Shown here: positions 14,101 through 21,827 of the stretch, one piece after another
Position numbering within the stretch: the stretch's first letter is position 1
How the letters are laid out: every line of letters begins with the position of its first letter
DNA from: Metellina segmentata
Lineage: Eukaryota; Arthropoda; Arachnida; Araneae; Tetragnathidae
Assembly: GCA_947359465.1 (NCBI GenBank)
Contig: OX375877.1
Location: 29,337,235-29,401,234, forward strand
Length of the DNA stretch: 64,000 bases
Direction of reading: 5' to 3'
The notes under the pieces: generated by a model
What the model was told of the DNA's origin: nothing
Seen by the model: the letters and a program-made list of their open reading frames with translations, nothing else
The model's database searches: none
Program-made: the position numbers and the translations under genes

Positions 14101-17100
14101 GCTCAGAATTGGTTCTCAATTGAGATTGAAAATGCTTGATGACAATGGCATATAAATTTGCTTAATATCAGTTGTTTATGGTTCAAATGTGTTGCATTCA
14201 AGGAAACAAGCGACCTCCACCACCTGACGTTCCGGATTTCAAATGCGATTTCGAAGTCGACATGTGTGGACTTGTGAACCATGAGAATAATCACAACACA
14301 GATTGGACTATAACAAAGGGCACTTTGGGAGGAAGAACAGGTACTGGTTTCACTTTTCTTTTGTTTAACAACTTCTGTTCTCAGACAAGGAATCCTCGAT
14401 ATACATCTTAAAAAGCATATAACAACTCAAATAATGTATTTGGGGCTTTTCCTTAGTTGATGCTTTTTGAGGGTGATAAGAAACCCTGCTCCATCCATGT
14501 ATTAAAAAACAATACTTGACTAATACAATTGACGAAATTATAAACCGAAGTGCAATTCAGCCACGCATAAATTTGCAAAATAAAGCACGATTAAATACTA
14601 ATATAAACAACTCGAAAGCCAAGCAGAAGCGATGTTATCAACTTTTTGTTTTGAATTATTTTGTTACCAAAGATTTTAAATCTTGAAAATGGAATGAATA
14701 AATAATCCAAACAACAAATTTTTCAATAAAATTTAAAAACTAATTTTTATGCTTATTACGCTAAACAGAATGAAACAATTGATCTAGCCATTTTAAAGGA
14801 TTTTGCGTGGGAGAAGAATACCTTGCTGATATTGTAGTAATCCATTTGTTGTGATGAGGTGTCTTCTCTCACTGAACAAGACTTATAGTTGACTAGTCCG
14901 GCAGAGGTGTTAGCATTGAAGTCATGTGGTTTTGAAAGAGTATAACCATTAAATTTAGAGGCATATTAAAGGTTATACAATCCCACAATTGGCGTCTTTT
15001 TCATGGTTTCTTTTTCATTTAAACTTCTAAAGAAGAAGAATTGTAACTTTGCTAAAATGTAGAGGCTAACGTTATTCAGATTCTTTCAATTATGATTCCA
15101 GCACTGAACAATAAACTCTGAGCCAGAATTCATGTTACAGATACCAATTTTTGAAGTGCATTCTTTCTTTACAGGCGCAACTTTTTAACAGACTCTCTCA
15201 AAAACATGATTCAATTGCAAACACACCATAACCCTACTACAGCCTTAACTGAAGTGGAGTAAATAAACTAAATACGTCTATTGTGGCGCACGCTACCATG
15301 ACTATTGAACAGGGTAGGGTGAAGGAGCGCGCGACTCTTAAGTATTCCAGCCGCGTTTTTAAGATACTTTGACATTATTCGCATCCGTACGTGAATGAGA
15401 CGTACAACTCAATTAGTGAGCAGCAGAGATGGTGTGGAAAACATGTGTTTAGTACGTCCGCAGTGAACGGAAACTGGCCTGAAGTAGGACAACGACGAGA
15501 AAAGATTCATGTCCCCCTCTACTCTGATTAGGGGATTTTGTACACTAAATGTTGTTTGTATCATTTCCTAGTCCTGCTTGAAGGACCTAATGACCCAAGC
15601 ACACCAGTGTTACGGAAGGGTATGGTGAGTTTAAAAGGAGTTCTTTTTCTGGACACTGCTATCTTAATAGTTTGGCTTTAAGATAGAAATATAAACGATG
15701 TATTTTCGATGTCTTTGATGGTGGTGTTTTGTGACGAAGCCATGTGTTTGCAGCACTTGGAATAAAACACGCTATAAAGACATAATTGTTGGTATACTTC
15801 TGTTACCACAACATGGGTATGAAAGAGCTGCAACATTTTTGTGACGTAGGAATCAACTCATGCCTAGTTGGGAAGAGCTCGTTTTAAAGTAATGAATACA
15901 AACTAACTTTGTCCATACTCGAATTATGCAAGCAACTAGATCCTTCTATAAATATTTACGTATTTTGAATTTTCCATTTCTAACTTATTTTTATACTCAA
16001 ACTGTCCTTTCTCCAACAGGAAGCTACGTGTCCGTCAACGCTGCCGATGCCTCATTCCGTAAAGTTCGTCTCGTCTCGCCCTTCTACGGGGCCTATGGTC
16101 GCAAGAAGGCTTGCTTCAAGTTCGATATTTACTTCTACGGTGGCGGTGTCGTATCTCTCGACGTCATGGTGCACAACATCAACACTTCCAAACTAGTCAA
16201 GAAAGTCGTGGAGAAAACGGACGAGTGGCAAACAGTGCAGATTGGGGTAGATTTGGAAGGTGACGTCAAAGTAAGTCAGTGGTTTAAGATGTCGCGAATC
16301 CCAAACGTTCCTGTTGGAGAAGTTGCTGCCGAAATTCTGACCTTCCCCTCTTTCGGTGAATGACCCTCTGAAACTACCTCATATTTAAAGGATTTATTAC
16401 TTCATATTTGAAACCATGAATAAGCTAGGAAATTGAAAGATTTGACGACAAGGAACACCAATATCAGGAACATAGGAATACGCACATTTATTTTGACAAA
16501 CACAAGAGCAACGTCTTTATATATTCATCTAATCCATCGTCTGTTTATACACCCTTGCCATTACTTCCTGCCCGCTCCTAATACATTTCAGGAAGAAAGG
16601 GAATAAAACACAGTCCTGTAGCTCCATCTGGGATTTATCGTTTGTCAGGCTGTTCTAGACACAAACTCTGTAGAACGTGTTTCCTTATCCGTGTCCATTT
16701 ATTGCAGAAAAACAAACTTTAGATTTTAAAATTGGGGCTTCGAGGGGCACTTTTAGGACTACCTGTGTGCCAATTTTAATGGCTACAGATTGGTCTGAAG
16801 ACAGGAAAGAAATAGCATATGTTTTTCGCAGTGTTTTAAAGTATAAGTGTACAAAATTTGGTGAGGATTGGTCAAACGGTGCAAATTTGTGTAGAGAATA
16901 TGCACACATCCTTTTATATATACACACATCCTTTTATAAATATATGAATATTATGAATTTTGTTTTAAAATGATGAAGTCACATTAGGTATTATGACCCC
17001 ACCGAAATATTCCTTGGTCCAATATGGGGAAAACTTATGGTGGTTGGTTAAATATGGGGCTTAATACCCTCATCATCAGATACGAAAGAAAAATTTCGAA

Positions 17101-17984
17101 TCAATTTATTTATTTTAAATCGAATTTTGAATTTTGTTCTTGACAGTATCAAGAGCACGATCCCCGTTTGTACTAAAGAAAGTAAACACCAGGGGAAAAG
17201 AAAAGATCACTGGAATACCTTGGTTTCCCGAAGCCCGTACACATCTAAAGGACATGTGCCCCTGAGGGCTTATCCCAACAGGAAGAATAAATATTTAAAT
17301 ATTCACCAATGAGTAACCAAATAAATTGAGAACCCAAGCTAGGGGCCAAATCCCCTTGACACTTCATCCCCAAACATCAGAGAAAAATAACAATAAAAAA
17401 ATTTGATATATTGCTGATTACCAAATATGCTGGTTGACTCAATCTCAATCATTGGATTTCCTAGCCGCTTTATCAGAAGGGGCGTAATGTCAAAAGAACT
17501 CGAACACATTCAGCAAGACAATGCGCCATCACACAAGTCTAGACACGTCAAATTAAGGTTAGAGGAACATTCATAAGTGTTTGGAGTCTACCCTTCTCAC
17601 CCTAGTCATCAGATCTCAACGTTATCGAACACTTTAGGGATGCTATACAACGTGTTGTGAAACACAGAAATCATACACCTCGGAATACAACAGAATTGCG
17701 GACAGCTCTGCCCTGGAAGTAGTGTTCAATACCTACAGAATACTTCTTGTTCATGCCCCGTAAGTCGTATTTGGCAGTTTTGCGCTCTCGTGGGAGGTTT
17801 ACCAAGTATTAGACTAGTGTATCCGTTTTTCTGGTACTTCAGTATACACTGTGCGTTTTGTATCGTTATTAATCTATGTTTATTTCCTTTCCAGTTTTCT
17901 TTGGACGCTCGGACACGAAAATCTGATGGTGAAGGTATTATCGCTTTGGACAACATACAGTACCAACTTCGGGAATGTGATTAA
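111..17984 (+). CDS. Astacin zinc metalloprotease with C-terminal MAM domain (eight exons, 5' partial)
   Basis: A secreted zinc endopeptidase of the astacin (M12A) family is inferred. Exons: 111-186, 1734-1851, 2534-2709, 10501-10728, 14203-14340, 15572-15619, 16020-16270, 17895-17984. All have AG/GT borders, and phases 1,2,1,1,1,1,0 match at each junction, giving 1125 nt (374 codons plus stop). The order is: end of propeptide and mature start (RNAVVDEAELWPNGVVYY), the zinc site HEIGHAVGLWHEHSRSDRD, the Met-turn SIMLYGEY, then a MAM domain in the last four exons. The signal peptide and most of the propeptide lie left of the window. The Met-turn has Leu where His is usual, but the zinc-ligand Tyr is kept. 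Known arachnid relatives act in digestive fluid or venom; the sequence alone cannot say which applies here. Introns are full of transposons but the reading frame is unbroken. Confidence 0.93.
409..1260 (+). mobile_element. Non-autonomous Helitron-like element D
   Basis: It begins with CTCTACTATTATAAAAGGAAG, the 5' end shared with elements whose minus-strand ends lie at 34797 and 45957 and with the one starting at 48790. Inside, a block with ACGGATTTGA.ATCTGCGGAAAATTT occurs at about 781, 1101 and 1198. The right end near 1260 resembles the CACCGGGC-type tail of its relatives but is degraded. No coding capacity was seen. Confidence 0.6.
1261..1425 (+). repeat. Dispersed repeat, inverted relative to 16780-16950
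   Basis: Blocks such as TTTGACCAATCC, TGCGGAAAACATA and TTTCTTTCCTGTCTTCAGACCAATC read as the reverse complement of 16790-16945. It abuts the Helitron-like element. Family unknown. Confidence 0.6.
1734..1851 (+). CDS. Astacin exon 2 (helix A region)
   Basis: The acceptor is TTTCACAG and the donor GTACGT. It encodes a segment ending FESKTCLRFRP..KDYLKLTIVTG, typical of the astacin N-subdomain, with the Cys that usually pairs with the C-terminal part of the catalytic domain. It enters in phase 1 and leaves in phase 2. Confidence 0.88.
2180..2300 (-). mobile_element. SINE 3' fragment
   Basis: The plus strand reads ATTAACGTCGTACTGGAACAA and GGGCTATTGACGACAGTCC, the reverse complement of the 3' half of the tRNA-headed SINE at 40935-41240. 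The tRNA head is missing. Confidence 0.75.
2534..2709 (+). CDS. Astacin exon 3 (zinc-binding site)
   Basis: The acceptor is TTGTTTCAG and the donor GTAAAC. It contains CWSSVGRKGGEQEISLSEGC and then HEIGHAVGLWHEHSRSDRD, a full match to the HExxHxxGxxHExxRxDRD signature with three zinc-ligand histidines and the catalytic Glu. This is the firmest single identification in the left third of the window. Confidence 0.95.
2968..3325. repeat. 43-bp minisatellite, about eight copies
   Basis: Tandem units of GTGTGGCCTCTCTACTAACG followed by GGTTGTGTCTAGAATGTATG repeat with a 43-bp period. Eight copies carry GTCTAGAAT. Variation is mostly point change; one unit has lost a few bases after TCTCTCTA. It lies in astacin intron 3. 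Confidence 0.92.
3868..4015 (+). repeat. Dispersed repeat copy 1 (left half)
   Basis: It contains AAAGTGGACAACATGAAATA, TTTTTCCTCTACAAGCCAGT and TTTCACCAAAGAATG, and aligns with 8440-8580. In that second copy the alignment runs directly into AGTACGTTACAT; here the equivalent sequence is displaced to about 4948. Confidence 0.75.
4122..4737 (+). pseudogene. Internally deleted mariner transposon with terminal inverted repeats
   Basis: The left end ACGAGGGCTGTGCAATAAAG is mirrored at 4707-4737 (TTTATTGAACAGCACTCG). From 4317 the plus strand starts MDVTREVQYTASKF, then a stop, and soon after SAEVYVMLQEDYGES. A shifted frame then gives VLHPPYSPDLAPCDFFLFPN, the mariner motif around the third catalytic Asp. 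The catalytic centre between them is deleted, so the element cannot make transposase. Confidence 0.85.
4947..4990 (+). repeat. Dispersed repeat copy 1 (right half)
   Basis: AGTACGTTACATACAAAGTCC, then CTTTCGTTGTAGTTGACGAC, matches 8579-8625, where it directly continues the sequence found here at 3868-4015. The two halves appear to be one repeat split by the intervening mariner-bearing segment. Confidence 0.7.
5064..5128. repeat. (TA)n microsatellite
   Basis: An uninterrupted run of about 32 TA dinucleotides lies between two parts of a decayed Tc1-type region. Confidence 0.97.
5175..5595 (+). pseudogene. Tc1-type transposase remnant (C-terminal half)
   Basis: Plus-strand translation gives FRDDNAPCHVEASVKQWY and later GPDLNPIEHLWDELERRLQT, the second Asp and final Glu regions of a DD34E Tc1 transposase, ending with a VIAARGG-like tail near 5575. 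In-frame stops occur (after VKRLL and after YQNLV). The N-terminal DNA-binding half is absent. Confidence 0.85.
5846..6870. repeat. AT-rich intronic stretch with scattered TCTATAGAA-like words
   Basis: No coding signal was seen. Between about 6225 and 6600 the words CTATAGA, TAGAATTCTATA, AGAAACCT and TAGAAATC recur in both orientations, giving an irregular self-complementary array rather than a clean tandem repeat. Confidence 0.5.
7191..7564 (-). CDS. Candidate small lysine-rich protein, two exons, function unknown
   Basis: Read on the minus strand, ATG at 7564 opens MLDWFGKQ; exon 1 (7539-7564) ends at a consensus donor GTAAGTG. Exon 2 (7191-7383) follows the acceptor GCTATTTCAG and continues in phase (2/1) to TAA at 7191, 72 residues in all. 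Residues about 10-32 are very basic (RKFREKRSKKKQAKKESKQQ); the C-terminal half is acidic and helical-looking (YVERDYLAEWNAEHPDEFMD, then RTIEDEIAERALLAAA). Codons are richer in G+C than the surroundings. I do not recognise the family. It sits antisense in astacin intron 3 and could be a nested gene or a relic of a mobile element. Confidence 0.5.
7581..7680. repeat. Two direct 50-bp repeats upstream of the small gene
   Basis: 7581-7630 and 7631-7680 align without gaps, sharing GTCG.TAAAA and TAGCACTGAAAAGTACTGTTT. They lie 17-116 bases upstream of the candidate ATG at 7564, so they may be 5' leader or promoter sequence. Confidence 0.85.
8440..8640 (+). repeat. Dispersed repeat copy 2 (uninterrupted)
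   Basis: AAAGTGGACAACACGAATAA, TTTTTCCTCTACAAGCCAGT and AGTACGTTACATCCAACG occur here in one continuous block, the reference for the split copy at 3868-4015 plus 4947-4990. The family is unknown. Confidence 0.75.
8641..10500. other. Astacin intron 3, right part
   Basis: No exon, transposase or clear repeat was seen. Open frames around 8840-9290 lack codon bias, splice logic or family motifs. Confidence 0.5.
10501..10728 (+). CDS. Astacin exon 4 (Met-turn)
   Basis: The acceptor is TCGATTTCAG and the donor GTAGGT. It encodes the C-subdomain: NFLKLKPWENNLLGEEFDYK, then SIMLYGEYAFAKD, ending LSDSDVRRINKLYECDG. The Met-turn Met and the zinc-coordinating Tyr are present. It is separated from exon 3 by a 7.8-kb transposon-rich intron. 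Confidence 0.93.
10729..14202. other. Astacin intron 4
   Basis: A 3.5-kb intron. Apart from the duplicated 82-bp unit near 11891 and a GC-richer patch at 11770-12640, it is AT-rich with no coding evidence. Confidence 0.6.
11891..12054 (+). repeat. Two tandem copies of an 82-bp unit
   Basis: AGGTTGAAATCAGGGATGGC at 11891 recurs as AGGTTGGAACCAGGAAAGGC at 11973; both copies share GCGTTGGATCATGCTCCA and CCAAGCACAGGG. The period is 82 bp. It lies in a G+C-richer patch that is probably part of an unidentified repeat. Confidence 0.85.
14203..14340 (+). CDS. Astacin exon 5 (MAM domain start)
   Basis: It starts with a proline-rich linker (KRPPPPDVPD) and continues FKCDFEVDMCGLVNHENN.. DWTITKG, the CxFE...CG...DW opening of a MAM domain. 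The acceptor is TTGCATTCAAG and the donor GTACTG. Phase is 1 in and 1 out. Confidence 0.88.
14341..15571. other. Astacin intron 5
   Basis: AT-rich intron. No gene or recognisable mobile element was identified; 15280-15540 is somewhat G+C-richer but carries no motif I recognise. Confidence 0.55.
15572..15619 (+). CDS. Astacin exon 6 (short MAM exon)
   Basis: This 48-nt exon encodes LLEGPNDPSTPVLRK, equivalent to the GP..DHT turn of MAM domains. The acceptor is TTTCCTAG. The donor was set at GTATGG (15620), rather than the stronger-looking GTGAGT five bases on, because only this choice keeps the next exon in frame. Confidence 0.78.
16020..16270 (+). CDS. Astacin exon 7 (MAM core)
   Basis: The acceptor is CTCCAACAG and the donor GTAAGT. 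It encodes GSYVSVNAADASFRKVRLVS, then KKACFKFDIYFYGGGVVSLD and WQTVQIGVDLEGDVK, the beta-rich MAM core with its conserved Cys. Base composition is clearly richer in G+C than the flanking introns. Confidence 0.9.
16780..16950 (-). repeat. Dispersed repeat, inverted copy of 1261-1425
   Basis: GATTGGTCTGAAGACAGGAA and GATTGGTCAAACGGTG are the reverse complement of sequence at 1330-1410. The right end carries two CACACATCCTTTTATA words. It lies in astacin intron 7. Confidence 0.6.
17440..17800 (+). pseudogene. Tc1-type transposase remnant in astacin intron 7
   Basis: Plus-strand frames give QQDNAPSHKSRHVKLRLEEHS with a stop, then in another frame DLNVIEHFRDAIQRVVKHRN, and finally MPRKSYLAVLRSRGRFTKY, the usual Tc1 C-terminus. 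Stops and frameshifts show it is dead. It ends about 95 bases before the last astacin exon. Confidence 0.82.
17895..17984 (+). CDS. Astacin last exon (MAM end, stop)
   Basis: The acceptor is CTTTCCAG. It encodes a segment containing GEGIIALDNIQYQLRECD and TAA at 17982-17984. The IALDNI..ECD ending is the canonical MAM C-terminus. The protein stops directly after the domain, with no EGF, CUB or transmembrane part, so it is probably secreted. Confidence 0.9.
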   Translation, partial: FSLDARTRKSDGEGIIALDNIQYQLRECD

Positions 17985-18348
17985 AGCTTCATCCATGATT
18001 AGTTGTAACAAAGAAAAGTCATACTTAAAAATACTGAAAAAATAAATATTTGAAGATTCTGTGTCTACTTGTTTTTAACTTGAAAAATGTTTGAATTATT
18101 TTTTTCTCAATGGTATGTGTAAAAGAGTGCGCTTGTGTAAGAGAGTGTTATCAGCACAGGCAATAATGCTTACTTCGAGAGTAAGCATTCGTGTGAGTAA
18201 TCTTATTTTAAAAACTTAATTTTGTAACAATTCAGTCTGGAGGATGGTGAATTCTACCCAGGCAGAATTTGCTGTGATGTTCGTCTCTTTTCAAATACGT
18301 AAAGTAACATACACTCATGTCCAAAAGTTAAGCATAATTGCTGTTTAA

Positions 18349-19080
18349 GGGGGTCCGGGACACATTGAAAAAAAATTTTTACTAATTAATTTAGAATTTT
18401 GATTTTTTTTGTACTGATTACCCATCTAACTAATAAGCAAAATCACAGCACAAATTTTTTCCAAAAGTTTTTTAAAAATTTAAAATTAAAATTTTTTGGA
18501 AAAAAGAGGGGTTATTTTAAATTGCTAAAACTTAAAATATTCTGGATCAATTTTCAAAATTCTTGCAGTAAATTATTCACAATTTTATAAACTTTAATTT
18601 AGATTCAGCAATTTAAAAAATATTAATTTAGTAAAAATTAAAAAATATTTGAATAAAAATTTTGGAAAATTTTAAGGTACTTTTTTTTAAAAAAGTCATA
18701 TTTTTAAAAGTAAATATTTGTTTTAAATTTGCTGAATCAAAATTAAAGTATAATGTTTGAAAAAGATGTATTCCAAATTTCAACCCTTAAACTTTATCGG
18801 TTTTCGACTTATAGCAATTTGAATACAGGAAATCTTGAAAAAAAGTATCATGGAGAAAAACGCATTTAAAGTTTTAAAGACAGATGTCGTTGCCATGACA
18901 ACAACTGTCAAGAGTGTTAGATTTTCAAAACAACGCACCACGAAAATTATTATATCTCTAGTTCTAATTAAGATAGAAACAAGATTTAGACGTCATTTAA
19001 AGCAGAAAAACACAGAGAATTTCTTTAAATAATAAAAAAAAAAATTCGAAAATTTGACAATTTTTGTGTCCCGGACCTCC
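18349..19080. mobile_element. piggyBac-type MITE with TTAA target duplication
   Basis: The left end GGGGGTCCGGGACACA and right end TGTGTCCCGGACCTCC are inverted repeats, and TTAA flanks both sides (18345-18348 and 19081-19084), the insertion target of the piggyBac superfamily. The 732-bp AT-rich interior has no transposase, so it depends on a helper. The broken flanks include CACTCATGTCCAAAAGTTAA, which resembles a Tc1 end, suggesting it landed in an older Tc1 relic. Confidence 0.85.
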
Positions 19081-19345
19081 TTAAGTGAATATTTCAGAAA
19101 TGAATCGCGAAACGCGGTATGCGGGTGTAATTGGGTTATACAAGGTGTTCTAAAAGTTCCCGTACTAACGATTCGTGAATTTGTTATACAAAAACAACAA
19201 ACTTGAAAAAATATATATTTTTGCCAATGGTGAAAAGCACTTTTAACCTAACGTAGCAAAAAAATTTAAACTTACATTTATAATAAATGTTCAAAATTTC
19301 CGCCCTTTTCCTTGGAGGCAAAACTGAAGTCGTTCGCGCAAATTT

Positions 19346-19687
19346 TTAGAAACGCGGTTCAAGATGTTGGGAGTATCTTATTGTATATTTAGGGTAATGG
19401 CAATTTATCAGATCACGTATTGTTTGGTGATTACCTTCATTAATTTTGTTCTTTAAATATCCCGACAGAAAAAAGTCAGTGATGCTGAGATCAGGGGAAC
19501 GAGGTGGCCAAAGGTTTTTTGAGACGAGTAAATCGCAATGCCATCGGTAATAATAAAGCCGCTTCTCATTGTCCGGTGGCTTTAGCTCCAACAACTTCTT
19601 TACACGATAAGCACGAAAATGCAAAGCTCTCAAAACCTTATGTATCGATCCCTGTGATGTGCCCATTTGTTGAAACAAACGCCTCAC
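19346..19687 (-). pseudogene. mariner-type transposase remnant, internally deleted
   Basis: Minus-strand translation gives MRRLFQQMGTSQGSIHKVLR, then, after loss of the first two catalytic Asp regions, NLWPPRSPDLSITDFFLSGY and LKNKINEGNHQTIRDLI. WPPRSPDL..DFFL.GYLK marks the third Asp region of mariner-type enzymes. A likely end (ACAAGGTGTTCTAAAAGTTC) lies at about 19139. Confidence 0.82.
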
Positions 19688-19960
19688 GAGGTTTTTTTTT
19701 CAATGGAGAGCACTGGACTCTATCCTTGGCCACTACAAGGCCGGAAGTCATGGTCGACAACTTCCAATGGCGGGCACTAAGAACTTGTCCTTGGTCACTA
19801 CAAGGCCGGAAGTGATGGTCACTTGTGAAGGGGCCCCCAGTGAGAGGACTATCATTGCCCTAACAAAGGACAGCACGATTTTATATCCATGCCCTGACCC
19901 CGTATTCGAACCAGGAACCTTCCGATCCAGAGATCAGCACCTTAACTACTAGAGGGCCTT
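19688..19960 (-). mobile_element. tRNA-headed SINE, family 2
   Basis: On the minus strand a tRNA-like head (TAGTTAAGGTGCTGATCTC and GGTTCCTGGTTCGAATAC, the latter a B box) is followed by a body containing CACTTCCGGCCTTGTAGTGACC. The body word CACTACAAGGCCGGAAGT occurs twice (about 19730 and 19797), an internal duplication. Confidence 0.82.
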
Positions 19961-19966
19961 TCCATG

Positions 19967-20352
19967 GTCACGTGCGGAACATTTGGACTCGTAATTTTAA
20001 GATAAATAGTTAAACAGAGGTCACAAATTATAACTTATGAAATTGTGTATATTTTTTATAACAACCATTTATGTCACAGATATTTTATGCATAATTATAT
20101 TACTTTTGATCAATGTTTTTTTGTAGAAATTAATTTGTTTATTAGTGTCACGTGCGGGACATGCTAAGTCAACTACTTGTAAATAGCTATATGAACCAAA
20201 ATATATTTCTGCTCTTTTAATTGAGAAATCATTAAATTAAAATTTTATTTAGAGAGACAAAATTCCAAAGTAAGAGTAGCATTAATATCATTTGTAAATA
20301 TTAATATTTAAATTATTAAAAAAATTAAAATGTGTACTGTCACGTGCGGGAT
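19967..20352 (+). promoter_or_regulatory. Left cluster of GTCACGTGCGGGAC motifs
   Basis: Copies lie at 19967-19980 (one change, GGAAC), 20147-20160 (exact) and 20339-20352 (last base T), all on the plus strand and spaced 180 and 192 bases apart in AT-rich DNA. The core CACGTG is palindromic. They are probably subterminal binding sites of the degenerate transposon. Confidence 0.7.
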
Positions 20353-21827
20353 TAGCTTGTTATTACTTAGCTAATAATACATTTACTATACATAATTATG
20401 TAATAAAATACAGATCCTCATGAACTCAAAATTTATTTATAAATTTAAAATGTCCTCTGTTGTTAACAACAAGAGGTGCTGATATTTCTTAACAACATCT
20501 TTTAGCATGTATAAAATTTTTTCCGGTTGCTGTGGGCACTTGTAATATGTGCCAGATTTCACCATAACAGAAACTTCAACACAATCTGGACCAGCAACAC
20601 AAGTGATTTCACCTGGATAATTAATTCCACGTATGTCACCACTACCCATTCACTCACTTGTATGCGCAAATTTTTCTCTGCCGTTGGTAACTTTGTGACA
20701 TCTTTTGCTAGGCACTTTAAATGTTCAAAGAAATTATATTTTCCATTGTCATATTTAATGACATGAAAAGTTGAAACACCAGGAATTGCCTTTACATTAT
20801 CCCATGGCTTTTGTGATAAAATATTTTGGATATTTTCTTCAGATATATGCATAATCGTTGTTGCTTTCATGACCTTTTGTGCAACATAGACAAAATCTGC
20901 GGCTCCCTGAACAATTGTCTCATTTTTCTTGCTCATAACTACTTGACGTACAAGCTGCTTAACATTTCCTCCAATACCACCAATGATACCTTTCCAGTGT
21001 GAAGTAGCAAAGTATTTCCATGCAAAGGGCTTTTTATATTTTTCCGATAGAATCTGTAAAACTTTCACCATATACTTGTTCTTAAATTCAGATGATGGTT
21101 CATCGCTCCATATAATTTTAATACCTCCTTTAAAGATAAGATATCATTTTCATTAAGTACATCATATAGCAACTGTAAGCATAGACTATATTGTATACTT
21201 GTCTTCGTTTAGAACATCAGTGCATAAAATATATGTACTGCAGCACCCATTGACAAATGTTGCAGCTGTAAAAAGAGTTACACTAGATCTTGACCAAAAG
21301 GCACTTTGGATCTCATTTTGATATTTGCATGAAAGTCGACTTGTAAGACACGTTTCCCATTTGCTTGCTTGTCGCATTGAAATGCATCATCTTGTATGCG
21401 TTTTACATTCACATGTTGTACTACTTTTGCCATGTTTTTTGAGAGATTATCATGCAATTGAGCAGCGCATCCTTCTTTCATAACTAATTTTAGTCTTCCA
21501 TCATTATCTTTTCCCCACTACTGATTCCACGGGATCTGTAGGTAATTTTAAAAGCTTCCCATCAGAACATGTACTACAATGGTTCTGTCAACAAGTGGAA
21601 TTGAGTGTAGTGTCACATAACAGATTTCCCCAAAAGTTGCCTTCAGAAATCAGTTTCAATCCTTTAAGTTGTAGCATAAAATTTTCGTGTATTTTGCATC
21701 GGCACTGATCTACTGGTGTATTCTTGAGAAACAATATATTTGCTGGTCTCAAAGAACAGAACTTTGAAAATCCTAATGCAAAATTTGGTTTTTCTCCCTG
21801 AGATATGACAAATGCCTCTCTTAAGTA

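Noticed and set aside
20527..20766. Plus-strand frame across the decayed transposase
   Set aside because: Antisense shadow of the minus-strand transposase-like pieces.
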